From contig NZ_VLKJ01000012.1 of assembly GCF_007830315.1 (NCBI RefSeq), positions 1 to 64,000 on the forward strand: DNA of 64,000 bases, written 5' to 3'. This document shows positions 46,601 through 54,698 of the stretch, piece after piece. This stretch comes from Novosphingobium taihuense. GTDB taxonomy: Bacteria; Pseudomonadota; Alphaproteobacteria; Sphingomonadales; Sphingomonadaceae. A model generated the notes under the pieces. The model worked only from the letters and a program-made list of their open reading frames with translations, searched no databases and had not been told where the DNA came from. Position 1 is the first letter of the stretch. The number at the start of each line of letters is the position of its first letter. The position numbers were made by a program, and so were the translations under genes.

Positions 46601-47066
46601 TCTGCATCAGGTGGTGTCGGAACTGCCTGCCGAGCAGCAGCGCATGCTGCAAAAGGCCAGATTCCGCGATGCCGCGCTGGAAGGGCGGCGGATTCTGATC
46701 GTGGAGGACGACGTGCGAAACGTCTACTCGCTGAGCAGCGTGCTCGAGCCGCGTGGTGCGAAGATTGCGATAGCGCGCAATGGACGCGAAGCGATCGATG
46801 CACTCGACGCAAGTGACGGCGAACCTGACAGCGCGATCGACCTGGTGCTGATGGATGTGATGATGCCGGTCATGGACGGGCTTTCAGCAGCGCGGGAAAT
46901 CCGTGGCGATCCGCGCTGGAAGGACCTGCCGATCGTGATGCTGACGGCCAAGGCAATGCCGGACGACCAGGAAAAGTGCCTCGCCGCAGGAGCGAACGAC
47001 TACATGGCCAAGCCGATCGATGTGGACAAGCTGCTCAGCCTGGTCCGCGTCTGGATGCCGCGGTGA
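43644..47066 (+). CDS. CHASE3-GAF hybrid histidine kinase with three receivers
   Basis: 1140 residues. Membrane segment about 10-30, a periplasmic CHASE3-like helical domain (DAETGQRGYVLTGKESYLQPY) to about 185, second membrane segment 188-208, GAF domain (about 225-370), a 90-residue coiled coil, HisKA with H478 in NMSHELRTPLNSLL, HATPase_c (NLLSNAFKF, DTGIGI, GTGLGLSISRE), then receivers with D797, D919 and D1071. The architecture resembles phosphorelay hubs of the BarA/Luminal stress type. First gene of a cluster with cheR- and cheB-like genes. Confidence 0.93.
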   Translation: MRTVDAISARFWTVVGLVAGLAFFAVSSYVSYSNIQAVRTADASVRDTHMMLVALNRLMSAVQDAETGQRGYVLTGKESYLQPYRQALSDVRDRLEVVQRLTANDPVQSDSLAELRPHVDAKLAELMRTIELRRTQGFAPAAAAVSTDVGQQEMQAIRRQIEMMNAEEVRQRSLRLEEMAVASRGAVTSSAIAGLIGAALTVAIFLLVQRNAAIKERQEWLRAGQLGLAEVIRGEKTVEQISQDALTFLSGYLDYQAAALFKGEGGHFRRVATLGVPADGAMPVGFAMGDGLLGRVAKLGEPMIVEDLPDEYLTIGSAFGRARPRHLVIAPTTADGLVNGVIELGFFDEVPERALELLTEVADSLGIALRSARFRTRLQDALEETQRQKAELQAQSEELRVSNEELEEQGRALKESQVRLEQQQVELEQTNSELEEQAQTLEVQRGKLEQSAASLERKAQELAQASQYKSDFLANMSHELRTPLNSLLILSKLLGDNPDGNLSPDQVKFARTIESSGNDLLTLINDILDLSKIEAGHVKIQAEPSTIQRLVGDLRQIFAPVADQRGVELELVIRPGAPDQIETDRLRLEQVLRNLLSNAFKFTERGSVRLEISSASEGRVAFAVTDTGIGISPEQQEAIFGAFQQADSAISRKYGGTGLGLSISRELARLLGGKIDLVSTLGKGSTFTLTLPEVYDPVTVAPAAPAASAAPPVPDAEPLRLEAPRLALRRNPVAISDDRDKLDRTRRLLLVVEDDAPFAQIICDLSHEMDFQCVVANSAEEAIHLANKHRPSAIVLDLGLPDQSGLTVLDRLKHDDQTRHIPIHVVSASDHVQTAMALGAVGYHIKPIRREDLAEVLGGLQAQLTTRMRRVLIVEDDPVQRNAVSRLLLTGDVETVGVGTAAECLEKLDQQTFDCMVLDLTLPDRSGMDLLETLSRNEEKSFPPVIVYTGHDLSPEEEQRLRKFSSSIIIKGAKSPERLLDEVTLFLHQVVSELPAEQQRMLQKARFRDAALEGRRILIVEDDVRNVYSLSSVLEPRGAKIAIARNGREAIDALDASDGEPDSAIDLVLMDVMMPVMDGLSAAREIRGDPRWKDLPIVMLTAKAMPDDQEKCLAAGANDYMAKPIDVDKLLSLVRVWMPR

Positions 47067-47070
47067 TGGC

Positions 47071-47901
47071 ATGATGGCAGACGATGATATCGAGGATATC
47101 GAGATCCAGCTGTTTCTCGAGGCGCTGCATAGGCGTTATCACTACGACTTCCGCAACTACGCACAGGCCTCGATCAAGCGACGGCTGACCCAGGCCCGCA
47201 CCCAGCTTGGCTATGCCAGTCTGTCGGCTATGCAGGAAGGCGTGCTCCATGACGAAAGCGTGTTGCCGCGTCTGCTGAACTACCTGACCGTGCAGGTCAG
47301 CGAGATGTTCCGCGATCCATCCTATTTCCGCGCCTTGCGGGAAAAGGTCCTGCCCCACCTTGCGACATATCCATCGCTCAAGGTGTGGGTTGCGGGGTGC
47401 AGCCGGGGCGAGGAGCTCTATTCGCTGGCAATCCTGTTCCGCGAGGAGGGCCTTTACGACCGCACGCTTTTCTATGCGACCGACATCAATCCCGATGCTC
47501 TCGACGCCGCCGAACGCGCGGTCTATCCGCTCGACGTAATCAAGACCTATACCGCGAACCATCAGAAGTCGGGCGCGCGGACTTCGCTTTCCGACTACTA
47601 CAGCGCAGCGCATGGCGGCGCGATCATCGACAAGAGCCTGCGCGAGAGGGTCGTCTTCTCGGACCACAGCCTGGTCACGGATTCGTCGTTCGGCGAAATG
47701 CAGCTCATTTCGTGCCGCAACGTGCTGATTTACTTCGATCGCGAATTGCAGGACCGGGTCGTGGGACTGTTCCGCGATTCCCTTGCGCGCAAGGGCTTCC
47801 TTGGCCTTGGGTCCAAGGAAAGCCTGCGCTTCACTCGCCACGCCGCTTCGTTTGCGCCCTTCGTGTCGGCGGAGAAGATTTACCAGAGGGCTGAGGAATG
47901 A
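47071..47901 (+). CDS. CheR-type methyltransferase
   Basis: 276 residues with a CheR N-terminal domain (YDFRNYAQASIKRRL), the SAM motif VWVAGCSRGEELYSLAI, acidic loop YATDINPDAL and ISCRNVLIYFDRELQDRV. All catalytic features are kept. No chemoreceptor is nearby, so its substrate may be outside classical chemotaxis. Five bases after the kinase; overlaps the CheB-like gene by four. Confidence 0.92.
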   Translation: MMADDDIEDIEIQLFLEALHRRYHYDFRNYAQASIKRRLTQARTQLGYASLSAMQEGVLHDESVLPRLLNYLTVQVSEMFRDPSYFRALREKVLPHLATYPSLKVWVAGCSRGEELYSLAILFREEGLYDRTLFYATDINPDALDAAERAVYPLDVIKTYTANHQKSGARTSLSDYYSAAHGGAIIDKSLRERVVFSDHSLVTDSSFGEMQLISCRNVLIYFDRELQDRVVGLFRDSLARKGFLGLGSKESLRFTRHAASFAPFVSAEKIYQRAEE

Positions 47902-48473
47902 ACCACGACACGGTTAGGGCAGTGGCAATCGGCGCCTCGGCCGGAGCGGTTCAGGCGCTGCTGCATATCCTGCCATCGCTCCCGGCTGCGCTACCGGTGC
48001 CGGTCATGATCGTTGTCCATGTTCCGGCGGATCGGGACAACACCCTGGTGCCGCTGCTGGATACGCGCTGTCAGCTTGCCGTCAAGGAAGCCGAGGACAA
48101 GGAACCTGCCATGCCGGGTACGGTGTACTTCGCGCCATCCGATTACCATCTCCTCGTTGAAAAGGATGGATCGCTTGCGCTTTCGGGAGACGAGCCGGTC
48201 AATTACAGCAGACCGGCAATAGATGTTCTCCTTGAGAGCGCGGCCGAAGCCTTTGGCAGTGGACTTGTCGGCATCGTGCTCACCGGAGCCAACCACGATG
48301 GCGCTGCAGGCTTGCGCGCGGTGGCAGCCGGTGGCGGCATCGCCATCGTGCAGGATCCGGCAAGCGCAATGTCGGCGACCATGCCCGCAGCTGCGCTGGC
48401 GCTGTGCCCTGATGCCCGTGTCGAAACGCTCGACGGCATTACAGCCTTCCTTTCCGGTCTGGTGCACGCATGA
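47898..48473 (+). CDS. Stand-alone CheB methylesterase domain
   Basis: 191 residues, esterase domain only, with no receiver. Triad residues are visible: Ser in IGASAGAVQALL, His in VVHVPADR, Asp in LTGANHDGAAG. Without a receiver it would be unregulated by phosphorylation in cis; the multi-receiver kinases on either side may act on it. Overlaps both neighbours by four bases. Confidence 0.92.
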   Translation: MNHDTVRAVAIGASAGAVQALLHILPSLPAALPVPVMIVVHVPADRDNTLVPLLDTRCQLAVKEAEDKEPAMPGTVYFAPSDYHLLVEKDGSLALSGDEPVNYSRPAIDVLLESAAEAFGSGLVGIVLTGANHDGAAGLRAVAAGGGIAIVQDPASAMSATMPAAALALCPDARVETLDGITAFLSGLVHA

Positions 48474-49642
48474 TCGGTGCAGAACAAGGTGATGCGCAAG
48501 AGCCGATCCACTGCCTCCTCGTGGATGATCTTCCGGAAAACCTGCTCGCGCTAGAAGCCCTGCTGCGACGCGACGGGCTTGTCTGTCACAAGGCGGCAAG
48601 TGGCGAGGAAGCGCTCGAATTGCTGCTGGTACAGGACATGGCGCTGGCCCTGCTCGATGTGCAGATGCCGGGAATGGACGGTTTCCAGCTGGCTGAGTTC
48701 ATGCGTGGCAGCGAGCGCACCCGGCATATCCCGATCGTTTTCCTGACAGCAGGCAGCGCCGATCACCAGCGCCGCTTTCGCGGCTATGAAGCCGGTGCTG
48801 TCGACTTCATACAAAAGCCGATCGAGGCTGACATCCTGCGTTCAAAGGCATCGGTGTTCTTCGATCTCCATGCCCAGCGTCAGCGCATTATCCGTCAACG
48901 CGACAGGCTGGATGTTTTGACTTCCGCGCTGCAAACGGCCGACCAGCACAAGAATCGCTTTCTCGCAATCCTCGGCCACGAATTGCGCAATCCGGTCGCC
49001 GCGTTGAACGCTGGGCTAAATCTGCTGGCGAGGCGCGAGGACCACGGACCGAACCAGATTGTCCGTGATCAGATGCAGCGGAGCCTCAACCACCTGACGC
49101 GGCTGGTGGAAGACCTGCTGAACATCGCCCGCATCAATGAGGGCAAGATTTCGCTGACGTCAAAGCCGTTCGTGCTGCAGGACGCGCTGCGTTACGTCAT
49201 GGAGGCATGTCAGGTGACGCTCGACGCGGACGGTCACACGCTGGTTGCCGAGATTGAGTCTGAGCCGATCTGGCTTGAGGGCGACGAGGTGCGGATTGCT
49301 CAGGCGGTCATCAACCTTGTTACCAACGCTGCCAAGTACACGCCCGAACCAGGTACCATCCGCTTGGTGGCAAGCCGGGCCGATAACGTCGCGCACATAG
49401 AGATCAGCGATACGGGCATCGGCATCCCGCCTGAGGCTCAGGAGCACATCTTCGAGCTCTTCGCGCAAATCGATGGGACATCGCGCGCCGCTCGCGATGG
49501 CCTCGGAATAGGTCTGGCTCTTGTGCGGCAGCTTGTCGAGCTTCACTCAGGCGAAGTGACCCTGGTCCGAAGCGCGCCGGGTGAGGGAAGCACTTTTCGC
49601 ATTCAACTCCCAATTGCGCTCACTCCGCCGCATGAAACTTAA
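48470..49642 (+). CDS. Receiver-histidine kinase (REC-HisKA-HATPase)
   Basis: 390 residues with the receiver first (LLVDDLPENLLALEALL, ALLDVQMPGMDGF, KPIEA), then a HisKA with GHELRNPVAALNAGL and HATPase_c (NLVTNAAKYT, DTGIGIPPEA, GLGIGLALVRQLV). No sensor or membrane segment, so input is phosphate from another kinase, probably the three-receiver protein. Last gene of the cluster, converging on tetR. Confidence 0.92.
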   Translation: MIGAEQGDAQEPIHCLLVDDLPENLLALEALLRRDGLVCHKAASGEEALELLLVQDMALALLDVQMPGMDGFQLAEFMRGSERTRHIPIVFLTAGSADHQRRFRGYEAGAVDFIQKPIEADILRSKASVFFDLHAQRQRIIRQRDRLDVLTSALQTADQHKNRFLAILGHELRNPVAALNAGLNLLARREDHGPNQIVRDQMQRSLNHLTRLVEDLLNIARINEGKISLTSKPFVLQDALRYVMEACQVTLDADGHTLVAEIESEPIWLEGDEVRIAQAVINLVTNAAKYTPEPGTIRLVASRADNVAHIEISDTGIGIPPEAQEHIFELFAQIDGTSRAARDGLGIGLALVRQLVELHSGEVTLVRSAPGEGSTFRIQLPIALTPPHET

Positions 49643-49702
49643 CGTGTCCGCTGCCTGACAGTGATGACCGGATGCGACCTGCGTCATAAATGTGAACCTT
49701 GA

Positions 49703-50317
49703 TCAGGCCATCAGCCTGAGCGCCTGCCGGACGATTTCAGGTGCGAGTTCGTCTGGCATCGGTTCAAGCGGGTGCGCACGGAGCATGGCACGGTTGGTTT
49801 GCAGTGCAAATCCGAAGATTGCACTCCAGATGGTTGCGATGCGCAGACTGCGTTCGTGCTCGGACAAGTGCTGGGTTGCGCGGGCGACTTCCCGCCTTAG
49901 CATCTGGAAGCCGACATCCTGCGCTTCGGCCAGTTCAGGCGCGATCTGCGGGCGGACCAGTTCGCTTTCGTACATTAGCGTGAACATGTTCGGATTGGCT
50001 GCGGCAAAGCGGATGAAATGCAGCAGATTGCTGAAGAGCACTCCCTGCGGTGACTGTGCCACGGCTTTCTCTGTCTCGGCAAACAGCAGTCGATATCCTT
50101 CAAGCGCCACCGCGATGAGGAGCGCACGCCGATCCGGGAAGTGGTGATAAGGTGCCCCCGGCGATACGCCCACGTCCTCCGCCAGCTTGCGAATGGACAA
50201 GCCTTCGTGACCTTCACGCACGACAAAGTCGCACGCTGCATCGAGCAATTCACTGCGCAGGTCATTCCGGTGAGATGGCTTGCCCCGACGCTCTCGTGTT
50301 ACCGTTGTCACCCTCAT
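49703..50317 (-). CDS. TetR-family transcriptional regulator
   Basis: 204 residues from ATG 50317 (alternative start 50353). Helix-turn-helix: LLDAACDFVVREGHEGLSIRKLAEDVGVSPGAPYHHFPDRRALL, with the ligand domain following. It is divergent from the C-deglycosidase pair across 134 bases containing TGATTAATCA, which suggests it represses them and itself. Confidence 0.9.
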   Translation of the reverse strand: MRVTTVTRERRGKPSHRNDLRSELLDAACDFVVREGHEGLSIRKLAEDVGVSPGAPYHHFPDRRALLIAVALEGYRLLFAETEKAVAQSPQGVLFSNLLHFIRFAAANPNMFTLMYESELVRPQIAPELAEAQDVGFQMLRREVARATQHLSEHERSLRIATIWSAIFGFALQTNRAMLRAHPLEPMPDELAPEIVRQALRLMA

Positions 50318-50415
50318 TCTTTCAGCTTTGCTTGGTTTGCGCTGGATGCGCAAGGGCGTGCATCCGCCTATTGCAATCGTATTGAACGGCGATTAATAAA
50401 GCCCGAAATAAGCGG

Positions 50416-50425
50416 TGATTAATCA
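50416..50425. promoter_or_regulatory. Candidate TetR operator
   Basis: Perfect palindrome TGATTAATCA, with a related half GCGATTAATAA 25 bases upstream, in the intergenic region between the TetR gene and the C-deglycosidase genes. The site is 26 bases before the GTG at 50452. Assignment rests on position and symmetry only. Confidence 0.4.
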
Positions 50426-50451
50426 TTCATCGTAATGCAGGAGAGGAAAGC

Positions 50452-51369
50452 GTGAGCAGCTTCAGATACGGCGTTTCGCTGTATAGCTACACTGACGACT
50501 TCGGCACCGTGATGACGCTTGCTGACGCGTTCGATCACGTGGCCGACACGGGGTCCACGGGAATTGAGATTCTCGGCGAAACCAGCGTGCCGCTTTATCC
50601 TGAACCGCCGTCAGCATGGATCGACGATTGGTTCGCAAAACTTGAGCGCTACAAGCTCGAGCCCACGAACTTTGCCTGCTGGGTCGATACCCGCATCCAG
50701 ATTGATCGCAACATGAGCGTTGAGGAAGGTGCTGCGCAGATCGCGCAGGACCTGTGTCTTGCGCACAAGCTTGGCTTCAGGTTCATCCGCCCCAAATTCG
50801 GCGTAATTGATCATGACCTAACGCCTGACCCGATTTGGGAAGGCTCGGTCGAACGCAATCTCGATCTTGCGAACCAGCTTGATCTGGTGATCCTGCCTGA
50901 AATTCACTCACCCACGCCGATCCGTCATCCGGTTACCGACGCCTATGTGAAGTTCATCGAGCGCACCGGCACCAAGAACTTCGGCCTGATGATCGACACC
51001 GGCATCTTCCAGGATCGCCCGATCGACCACTGGGGAGGGGGCATCACCGACGAGATCAAGAAGGGAGCGATGAGCTTTCTGAACGGCATCAACACGCCGG
51101 TCGAGCATCTCGAGGACGTGATCCAGTACGTACCGTTCATCCAGGCCAAGTTTCACTGCATCGACGAGAACCTCCACGATCACCAGATCCCGTGGGAGCG
51201 GATCGTGCCGATGCTCAAGAAGCTGGGATACACCGGTTACCTGTCGAGCGAGTACGAGGGCAAGCGCGATCCTTGGGTTGCGATCGAACAGGTCCGCCGC
51301 CAGCACGCCCTGATCCGCAAGCTTGAAGAAGAATATGACGCCGCCAACACGGAGACGGCCAATGCTTGA
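50452..51369 (+). CDS. C-glycoside deglycosidase alpha subunit (TIM barrel)
   Basis: 305 residues of the xylose-isomerase-like/AP endonuclease 2 barrel. Likely metal ligands: E150 and H152 in ILPEIHSP, D182 in MIDTGIF, H235 in KFHCIDE, E267 in LSSEYEG. On its own it would be called a sugar phosphate isomerase, but the overlapping next gene encodes the small DUF6379-type subunit of bacterial C-deglycosidases, which split the C-C bond of 3-oxo-C-glycosides. Start is GTG 50452 after AGGAAAGC. No C-glycoside 3-oxidase gene is in the window. Confidence 0.78.
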   Translation: MSSFRYGVSLYSYTDDFGTVMTLADAFDHVADTGSTGIEILGETSVPLYPEPPSAWIDDWFAKLERYKLEPTNFACWVDTRIQIDRNMSVEEGAAQIAQDLCLAHKLGFRFIRPKFGVIDHDLTPDPIWEGSVERNLDLANQLDLVILPEIHSPTPIRHPVTDAYVKFIERTGTKNFGLMIDTGIFQDRPIDHWGGGITDEIKKGAMSFLNGINTPVEHLEDVIQYVPFIQAKFHCIDENLHDHQIPWERIVPMLKKLGYTGYLSSEYEGKRDPWVAIEQVRRQHALIRKLEEEYDAANTETANA

Positions 51370-51766
51370 GCGCAGCCATATCCAGAGCACCGGATTTCGC
51401 AACGTCGGGCCAGAGGGTGCCCGCACCGGGTTCGAAGTGCGCATTCGCCAGGCCAATTACCGCTCCTCGCGGCTTAGTCTGATCGAGGGCGTGGACATCA
51501 TGGTCGATGGCGTTCTTTATCCCGCGGAGGACAATCTGTTCCGTCTGGGCGACAAGGGATACACACGCGACGAATTGAATGAGGCCACGCAAACTCGGCT
51601 CTACGTGGGAGACTACTTTACGGTGGTTGTTCCGAAAGAGGGTGGCCTCGAGCGCGGCGTGCATCTGGTCGGCAGTGCGATCCACTACCGGCACCCCTAT
51701 TTTCCGCCCGAGTTCCAACCCGCCATCGTCCGTAGCGAACGCCACGCGACGATCATCCTGCCCTGA
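51362..51766 (+). CDS. C-glycoside deglycosidase beta subunit (DUF6379)
   Basis: 134 residues, all-beta: LERSHIQSTGFRNVGPEG, RLSLIEGVDIMVDGVLYP, LYVGDYFTVVVPKEGGL, HYRHPYFPPEFQ. This matches the small subunit that pairs with the barrel subunit in DgpB/DgpC- and CarB/CarC-type enzymes. It overlaps the alpha gene by eight bases, implying equal expression for a heteromer. Confidence 0.78.
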   Translation: MLERSHIQSTGFRNVGPEGARTGFEVRIRQANYRSSRLSLIEGVDIMVDGVLYPAEDNLFRLGDKGYTRDELNEATQTRLYVGDYFTVVVPKEGGLERGVHLVGSAIHYRHPYFPPEFQPAIVRSERHATIILP

Positions 51767-51848
51767 TTGGAGTTTGGTCGCGCCCTTGTGCGATCCGGCG
51801 ACGCAATCCTTGGCAGGATTGCACGCCAGAACAGGCTCGGGGCAATGG

Positions 51849-52805
51849 TCATAGGCGATCTGCGAGAGTTACAGCGGCGAAAGGAAGATCATCCTGCTCG
51901 GCTTGTGCCAGGAGCTTCAATCCCTGCAGGCGAGCCGCACCTTCGCGCTGGTGCGATACGGCGAGATTGGCCAGCATTTCTCTCAGAGCCTCTGGCGTGA
52001 CCTTGGGGCATGCCGCGATTGCAAGGGCCAGAGCAACCGCGCCTGGGACTTCGGACGGCAATAATGCGGATGGAACAGCAAACGGGATTGGCAGGGCAGG
52101 GGAGTCGAACATGAACGTGCTGCGCCGCGTTGCTTCTGCATCCTGCGCCGGTCCTTGCTGATTGCGCGATGATCCGGGATCACCGTCAGCCAGGTAACGC
52201 ATCCGTCGCATGATGAGCCAGTGCGGGGACATCGGAAAGTACTGCATCAGGCCCGTCGTTTCGACGCTATAGTCTGCCAGCACGGGCATCGACAGATCGA
52301 TGCTCGTCTCCGGGAGGTGACTGCCAATCTCGATCTCGATACGCGCAGCGGATGAAATCCGCCCTCTCGAGCGCAGGTCCAACACGGCGTCACCTGCGAT
52401 TGTAAGGCCACTCACGTCGACGGTTGTCCGACCGATGGACAGCAGTCCAAGATCCGCGTGGAGATGCAAGTCTTCTGGCGGCATGAACGTGACAAGATCC
52501 GCGTGCAGTTGTTCCGGAGCTATCACGCAGATCGGACGCGGAATGTGGTTCAGGACAGTATCGTCCGGCAACACGGTCCTGCGTTCACAGACCATGTAAC
52601 CTGACCATTCCTTGACGACGGCATCGGCAAGCAGGTCCATGCCTTCTTTGCTGACGGAATCGGTGAAGAAAGGCTGCACCGGCCCGCCGCCGAAGCGATG
52701 GCGTTCTTCTATCAGCACGATGCGCCTCTGCCCGGCCAGCCTCTGATTGGCCAGGCCGACAAGTGCAGCTGCCAAGCCGCCACCTACTACGATGAGTGTT
52801 TCCAC
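51849..52805 (-). CDS. Lycopene-cyclase-like flavoprotein, divergent
   Basis: 318 residues beginning with a dinucleotide-binding motif (LIVVGGGLAAALVGLANQRL) and an acidic strand end (IVLIEERHRFGGG). PVLADYSVETTGLMQYFPMSP resembles the substrate-side block of CrtY lycopene beta-cyclases, but the protein is about 60-70 residues shorter than usual and the lycopene-cyclase motifs are weak. No other carotenoid gene lies nearby. Could be a degenerate cyclase or a different FAD enzyme. GTG 52805 follows AAAGGA. Confidence 0.6.
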   Translation of the reverse strand: METLIVVGGGLAAALVGLANQRLAGQRRIVLIEERHRFGGGPVQPFFTDSVSKEGMDLLADAVVKEWSGYMVCERRTVLPDDTVLNHIPRPICVIAPEQLHADLVTFMPPEDLHLHADLGLLSIGRTTVDVSGLTIAGDAVLDLRSRGRISSAARIEIEIGSHLPETSIDLSMPVLADYSVETTGLMQYFPMSPHWLIMRRMRYLADGDPGSSRNQQGPAQDAEATRRSTFMFDSPALPIPFAVPSALLPSEVPGAVALALAIAACPKVTPEALREMLANLAVSHQREGAARLQGLKLLAQAEQDDLPFAAVTLADRL

Positions 52806-53033
52806 AAACGTCCTTTGATCGACAGCAGAATTTCAGCATTAACTTTAGTTAAGTTACTGTTAAACGGAAGGAATATCATGGAACGTATCAAAGGATTATA
52901 AAAAATATTTAAATGTCCACGAAGATACCGGATTTTTTTAATAATATTTCACGTTACGTTACAAGTGGGAATTTATTTATTTACATTCCCGTAAGTCTAA
53001 ATACTTAGTCCAAGTTCGGGGAGAGGTGGAGTC
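52806..53033. promoter_or_regulatory. AT-rich control region of the pilus operon
   Basis: A 228-base stretch, by far the most AT-rich in the window, upstream of the pilus genes. It contains TTAACT-TT-AGTTAA (52839-52852), GGGAAT (52967-52972) facing ATTCCC (52985-52990) across 12 bases, and the direct repeat ACGTTACGTTAC. These are likely operator sites and bendable promoter DNA; the binding proteins are unknown. Confidence 0.6.
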
Positions 53034-53540
53034 TTGTTTAGCAAGCCTTGGATCATTGCGTGGGGAAGAGTGGGGCTCTCTTCCGTCCCATTGTGCATGG
53101 TCCCGGCCTTCGCCCACGCTGCGAGCGCCCAACTGACGCTTGGTGGAACTGTATCTTCGGCCTGCACGATTGGCGGAACCTCTTCGACGCTCAGTCTTGG
53201 CGACGTCACTGGTGGCAAATCAGGCTCGGTTGGCTCTGTCACCGTCACCTGCAATCTCGCCGATACGGGCCCAACGATTTCTCTGTCGAGCGGCAACAGC
53301 GGGCTCAAGCGCGACGGAGGTACCGACCTTATCGGTTACACCATCAGTTGGCCGATCGCCGGAACTTCATCATTCAACAGCGTGAGCGCCGGCACCGGAA
53401 GTGTCTCTGCGCAATTGGCCGCTGTAGCGCCGGGAACGGCGCGGTCCGCCAATCTTACACTCGCGGTCAGTGCCGGAGCGACCAATGGCAAGGTGGCCGG
53501 GACGTACCGCGACGTGATCACGATCAGCATTTCCCCGTGA
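53034..53540 (+). CDS. Csu-type pilin subunit (spore coat U domain), first
   Basis: 168 residues with a signal peptide (cleavage near FAHAAS) and an SCPU domain: LGGTVSSACTIGG, VTVTCNLAD, ending with the donor-strand-like YRDVITISISP. First gene of six in the order of the Acinetobacter csuA/B-A-B-C-D-E operon, so probably the main rod subunit. Start is a TTG at 53034 after GGGGAGAGGTGGAG. Confidence 0.85.
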   Translation: MFSKPWIIAWGRVGLSSVPLCMVPAFAHAASAQLTLGGTVSSACTIGGTSSTLSLGDVTGGKSGSVGSVTVTCNLADTGPTISLSSGNSGLKRDGGTDLIGYTISWPIAGTSSFNSVSAGTGSVSAQLAAVAPGTARSANLTLAVSAGATNGKVAGTYRDVITISISP

Positions 53541-53622
53541 AGGGGTCAACCGAATTCAGGCCGCGCCTGGATACCGCGTCGCCCGGGCAACCCGGTCGGC
53601 ACAACGAACAGAGGGAATGGAA

Positions 53623-54120
53623 ATGAAGAAGATTCTGTCGCTTTCGATCCTGGCGCTTGTGGCTGCGGCCGCTCCGGCCCAGGCGGCTACCGATCAGCAA
53701 GTCACCGTCAATGTCGATGCATCGCTGGCGCAGCGCTGCTTTTTCGGCACTGCAGTTTCGAACCTGACGCTGAGCAACACGGCCCCGAACACCACGGGCA
53801 CCATCAACTACGAATGCAACTTCATCGGCTCGCCGACCGTGACTGTCGCCAGCACGAATGGCGGACTGAAGCCTGACGCAACCGCCGCATTCAACGGTGC
53901 GACGACGGTCGACTACAAGATCGCTTTTGGCAACGGCGTCACCTCCGCCACCAGCGGTACTAACGCCAGCACCCTCTCTACGGCTGCGAGCGTTGTCGGA
54001 ACGAATGCCGTGACGGCTTCGAACACTCAGACGGCAGCGACGCTGGCTTTGAACCTTCCCAGCAACCTGCTCTACGCCGGTGCCTATGCCGACGTTCTGA
54101 CCTTCACGATCGCTCCGTGA
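53623..54120 (+). CDS. Csu-type pilin subunit, second
   Basis: 165 residues: signal peptide MKKILSLSILALVAAAAPAQA, SCPU-type domain with two cysteines (AQRCFFGTA, NYECNFIG) and ending ADVLTFTIAP. ATG 53623 lies seven bases after GAGGG; ATG 53617 is possible. The low-complexity Thr/Ala/Ser region is common in these subunits. Confidence 0.82.
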   Translation: MKKILSLSILALVAAAAPAQAATDQQVTVNVDASLAQRCFFGTAVSNLTLSNTAPNTTGTINYECNFIGSPTVTVASTNGGLKPDATAAFNGATTVDYKIAFGNGVTSATSGTNASTLSTAASVVGTNAVTASNTQTAATLALNLPSNLLYAGAYADVLTFTIAP

Positions 54121-54182
54121 TCGAGCATGACGAGGCAACGCGTGGTGTCGCAAGGCATGGCACGTTGCCTCGTCGCGTCCAG

Positions 54183-54698
54183 ATGAAGCGCGCTTCCTTC
54201 AATCTCCTGCCACTGGCCTTGGTCCTGGCCATGCTCACGGTCGGGACCCATCCTGCGTCAGCGCAAGCGGTGCCGCAGGAGGGACAGACCGCGCTCGTCA
54301 TCCAGATCCGCGCCGACGCGCCGCGCGATTGCCGCGTTACGTCCGCTCAGGTCTCGACTCTGGACCCGCTTTCCCGTGGGTGGCAGCGTCTTTCGCTACC
54401 CGACATTGCCTGTAATTACTCGGGGCGTCCTGCCGTTCGCTTCTGGAGTCAGAACAGCGGCACGCTCGTTCCCGAGGGTGCGGTGGCCTTGGCTCTTCCG
54501 GCTGGGCTCGCCTACGAACTGCGTGTTGGCGGTACGGTTGTCGGCCGCCCTGGCTCGGCAGGCGATCCGCTCGTCTCCGTTCTGCCGCAATCGAGCCCAC
54601 TGCAGCCCCGCTCGACCGAAGTGGCCATCCGTTTTCTTGGCCCCACTCCACCCCCCGGCACCTTTGCCGACACAATATTTATGGAGGTTACCCCATGA
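54183..54698 (+). CDS. Csu-type pilin subunit, third
   Basis: 171 residues from ATG 54183 with signal peptide ending near ASAQA, cysteines in DCRVTSAQ and DIACNYSG, and the end TFADTIFMEVTP. More diverged than the first two, as expected for a CsuB-like adaptor. Overlaps the chaperone gene by four bases. Confidence 0.78.
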   Translation: MKRASFNLLPLALVLAMLTVGTHPASAQAVPQEGQTALVIQIRADAPRDCRVTSAQVSTLDPLSRGWQRLSLPDIACNYSGRPAVRFWSQNSGTLVPEGAVALALPAGLAYELRVGGTVVGRPGSAGDPLVSVLPQSSPLQPRSTEVAIRFLGPTPPPGTFADTIFMEVTP

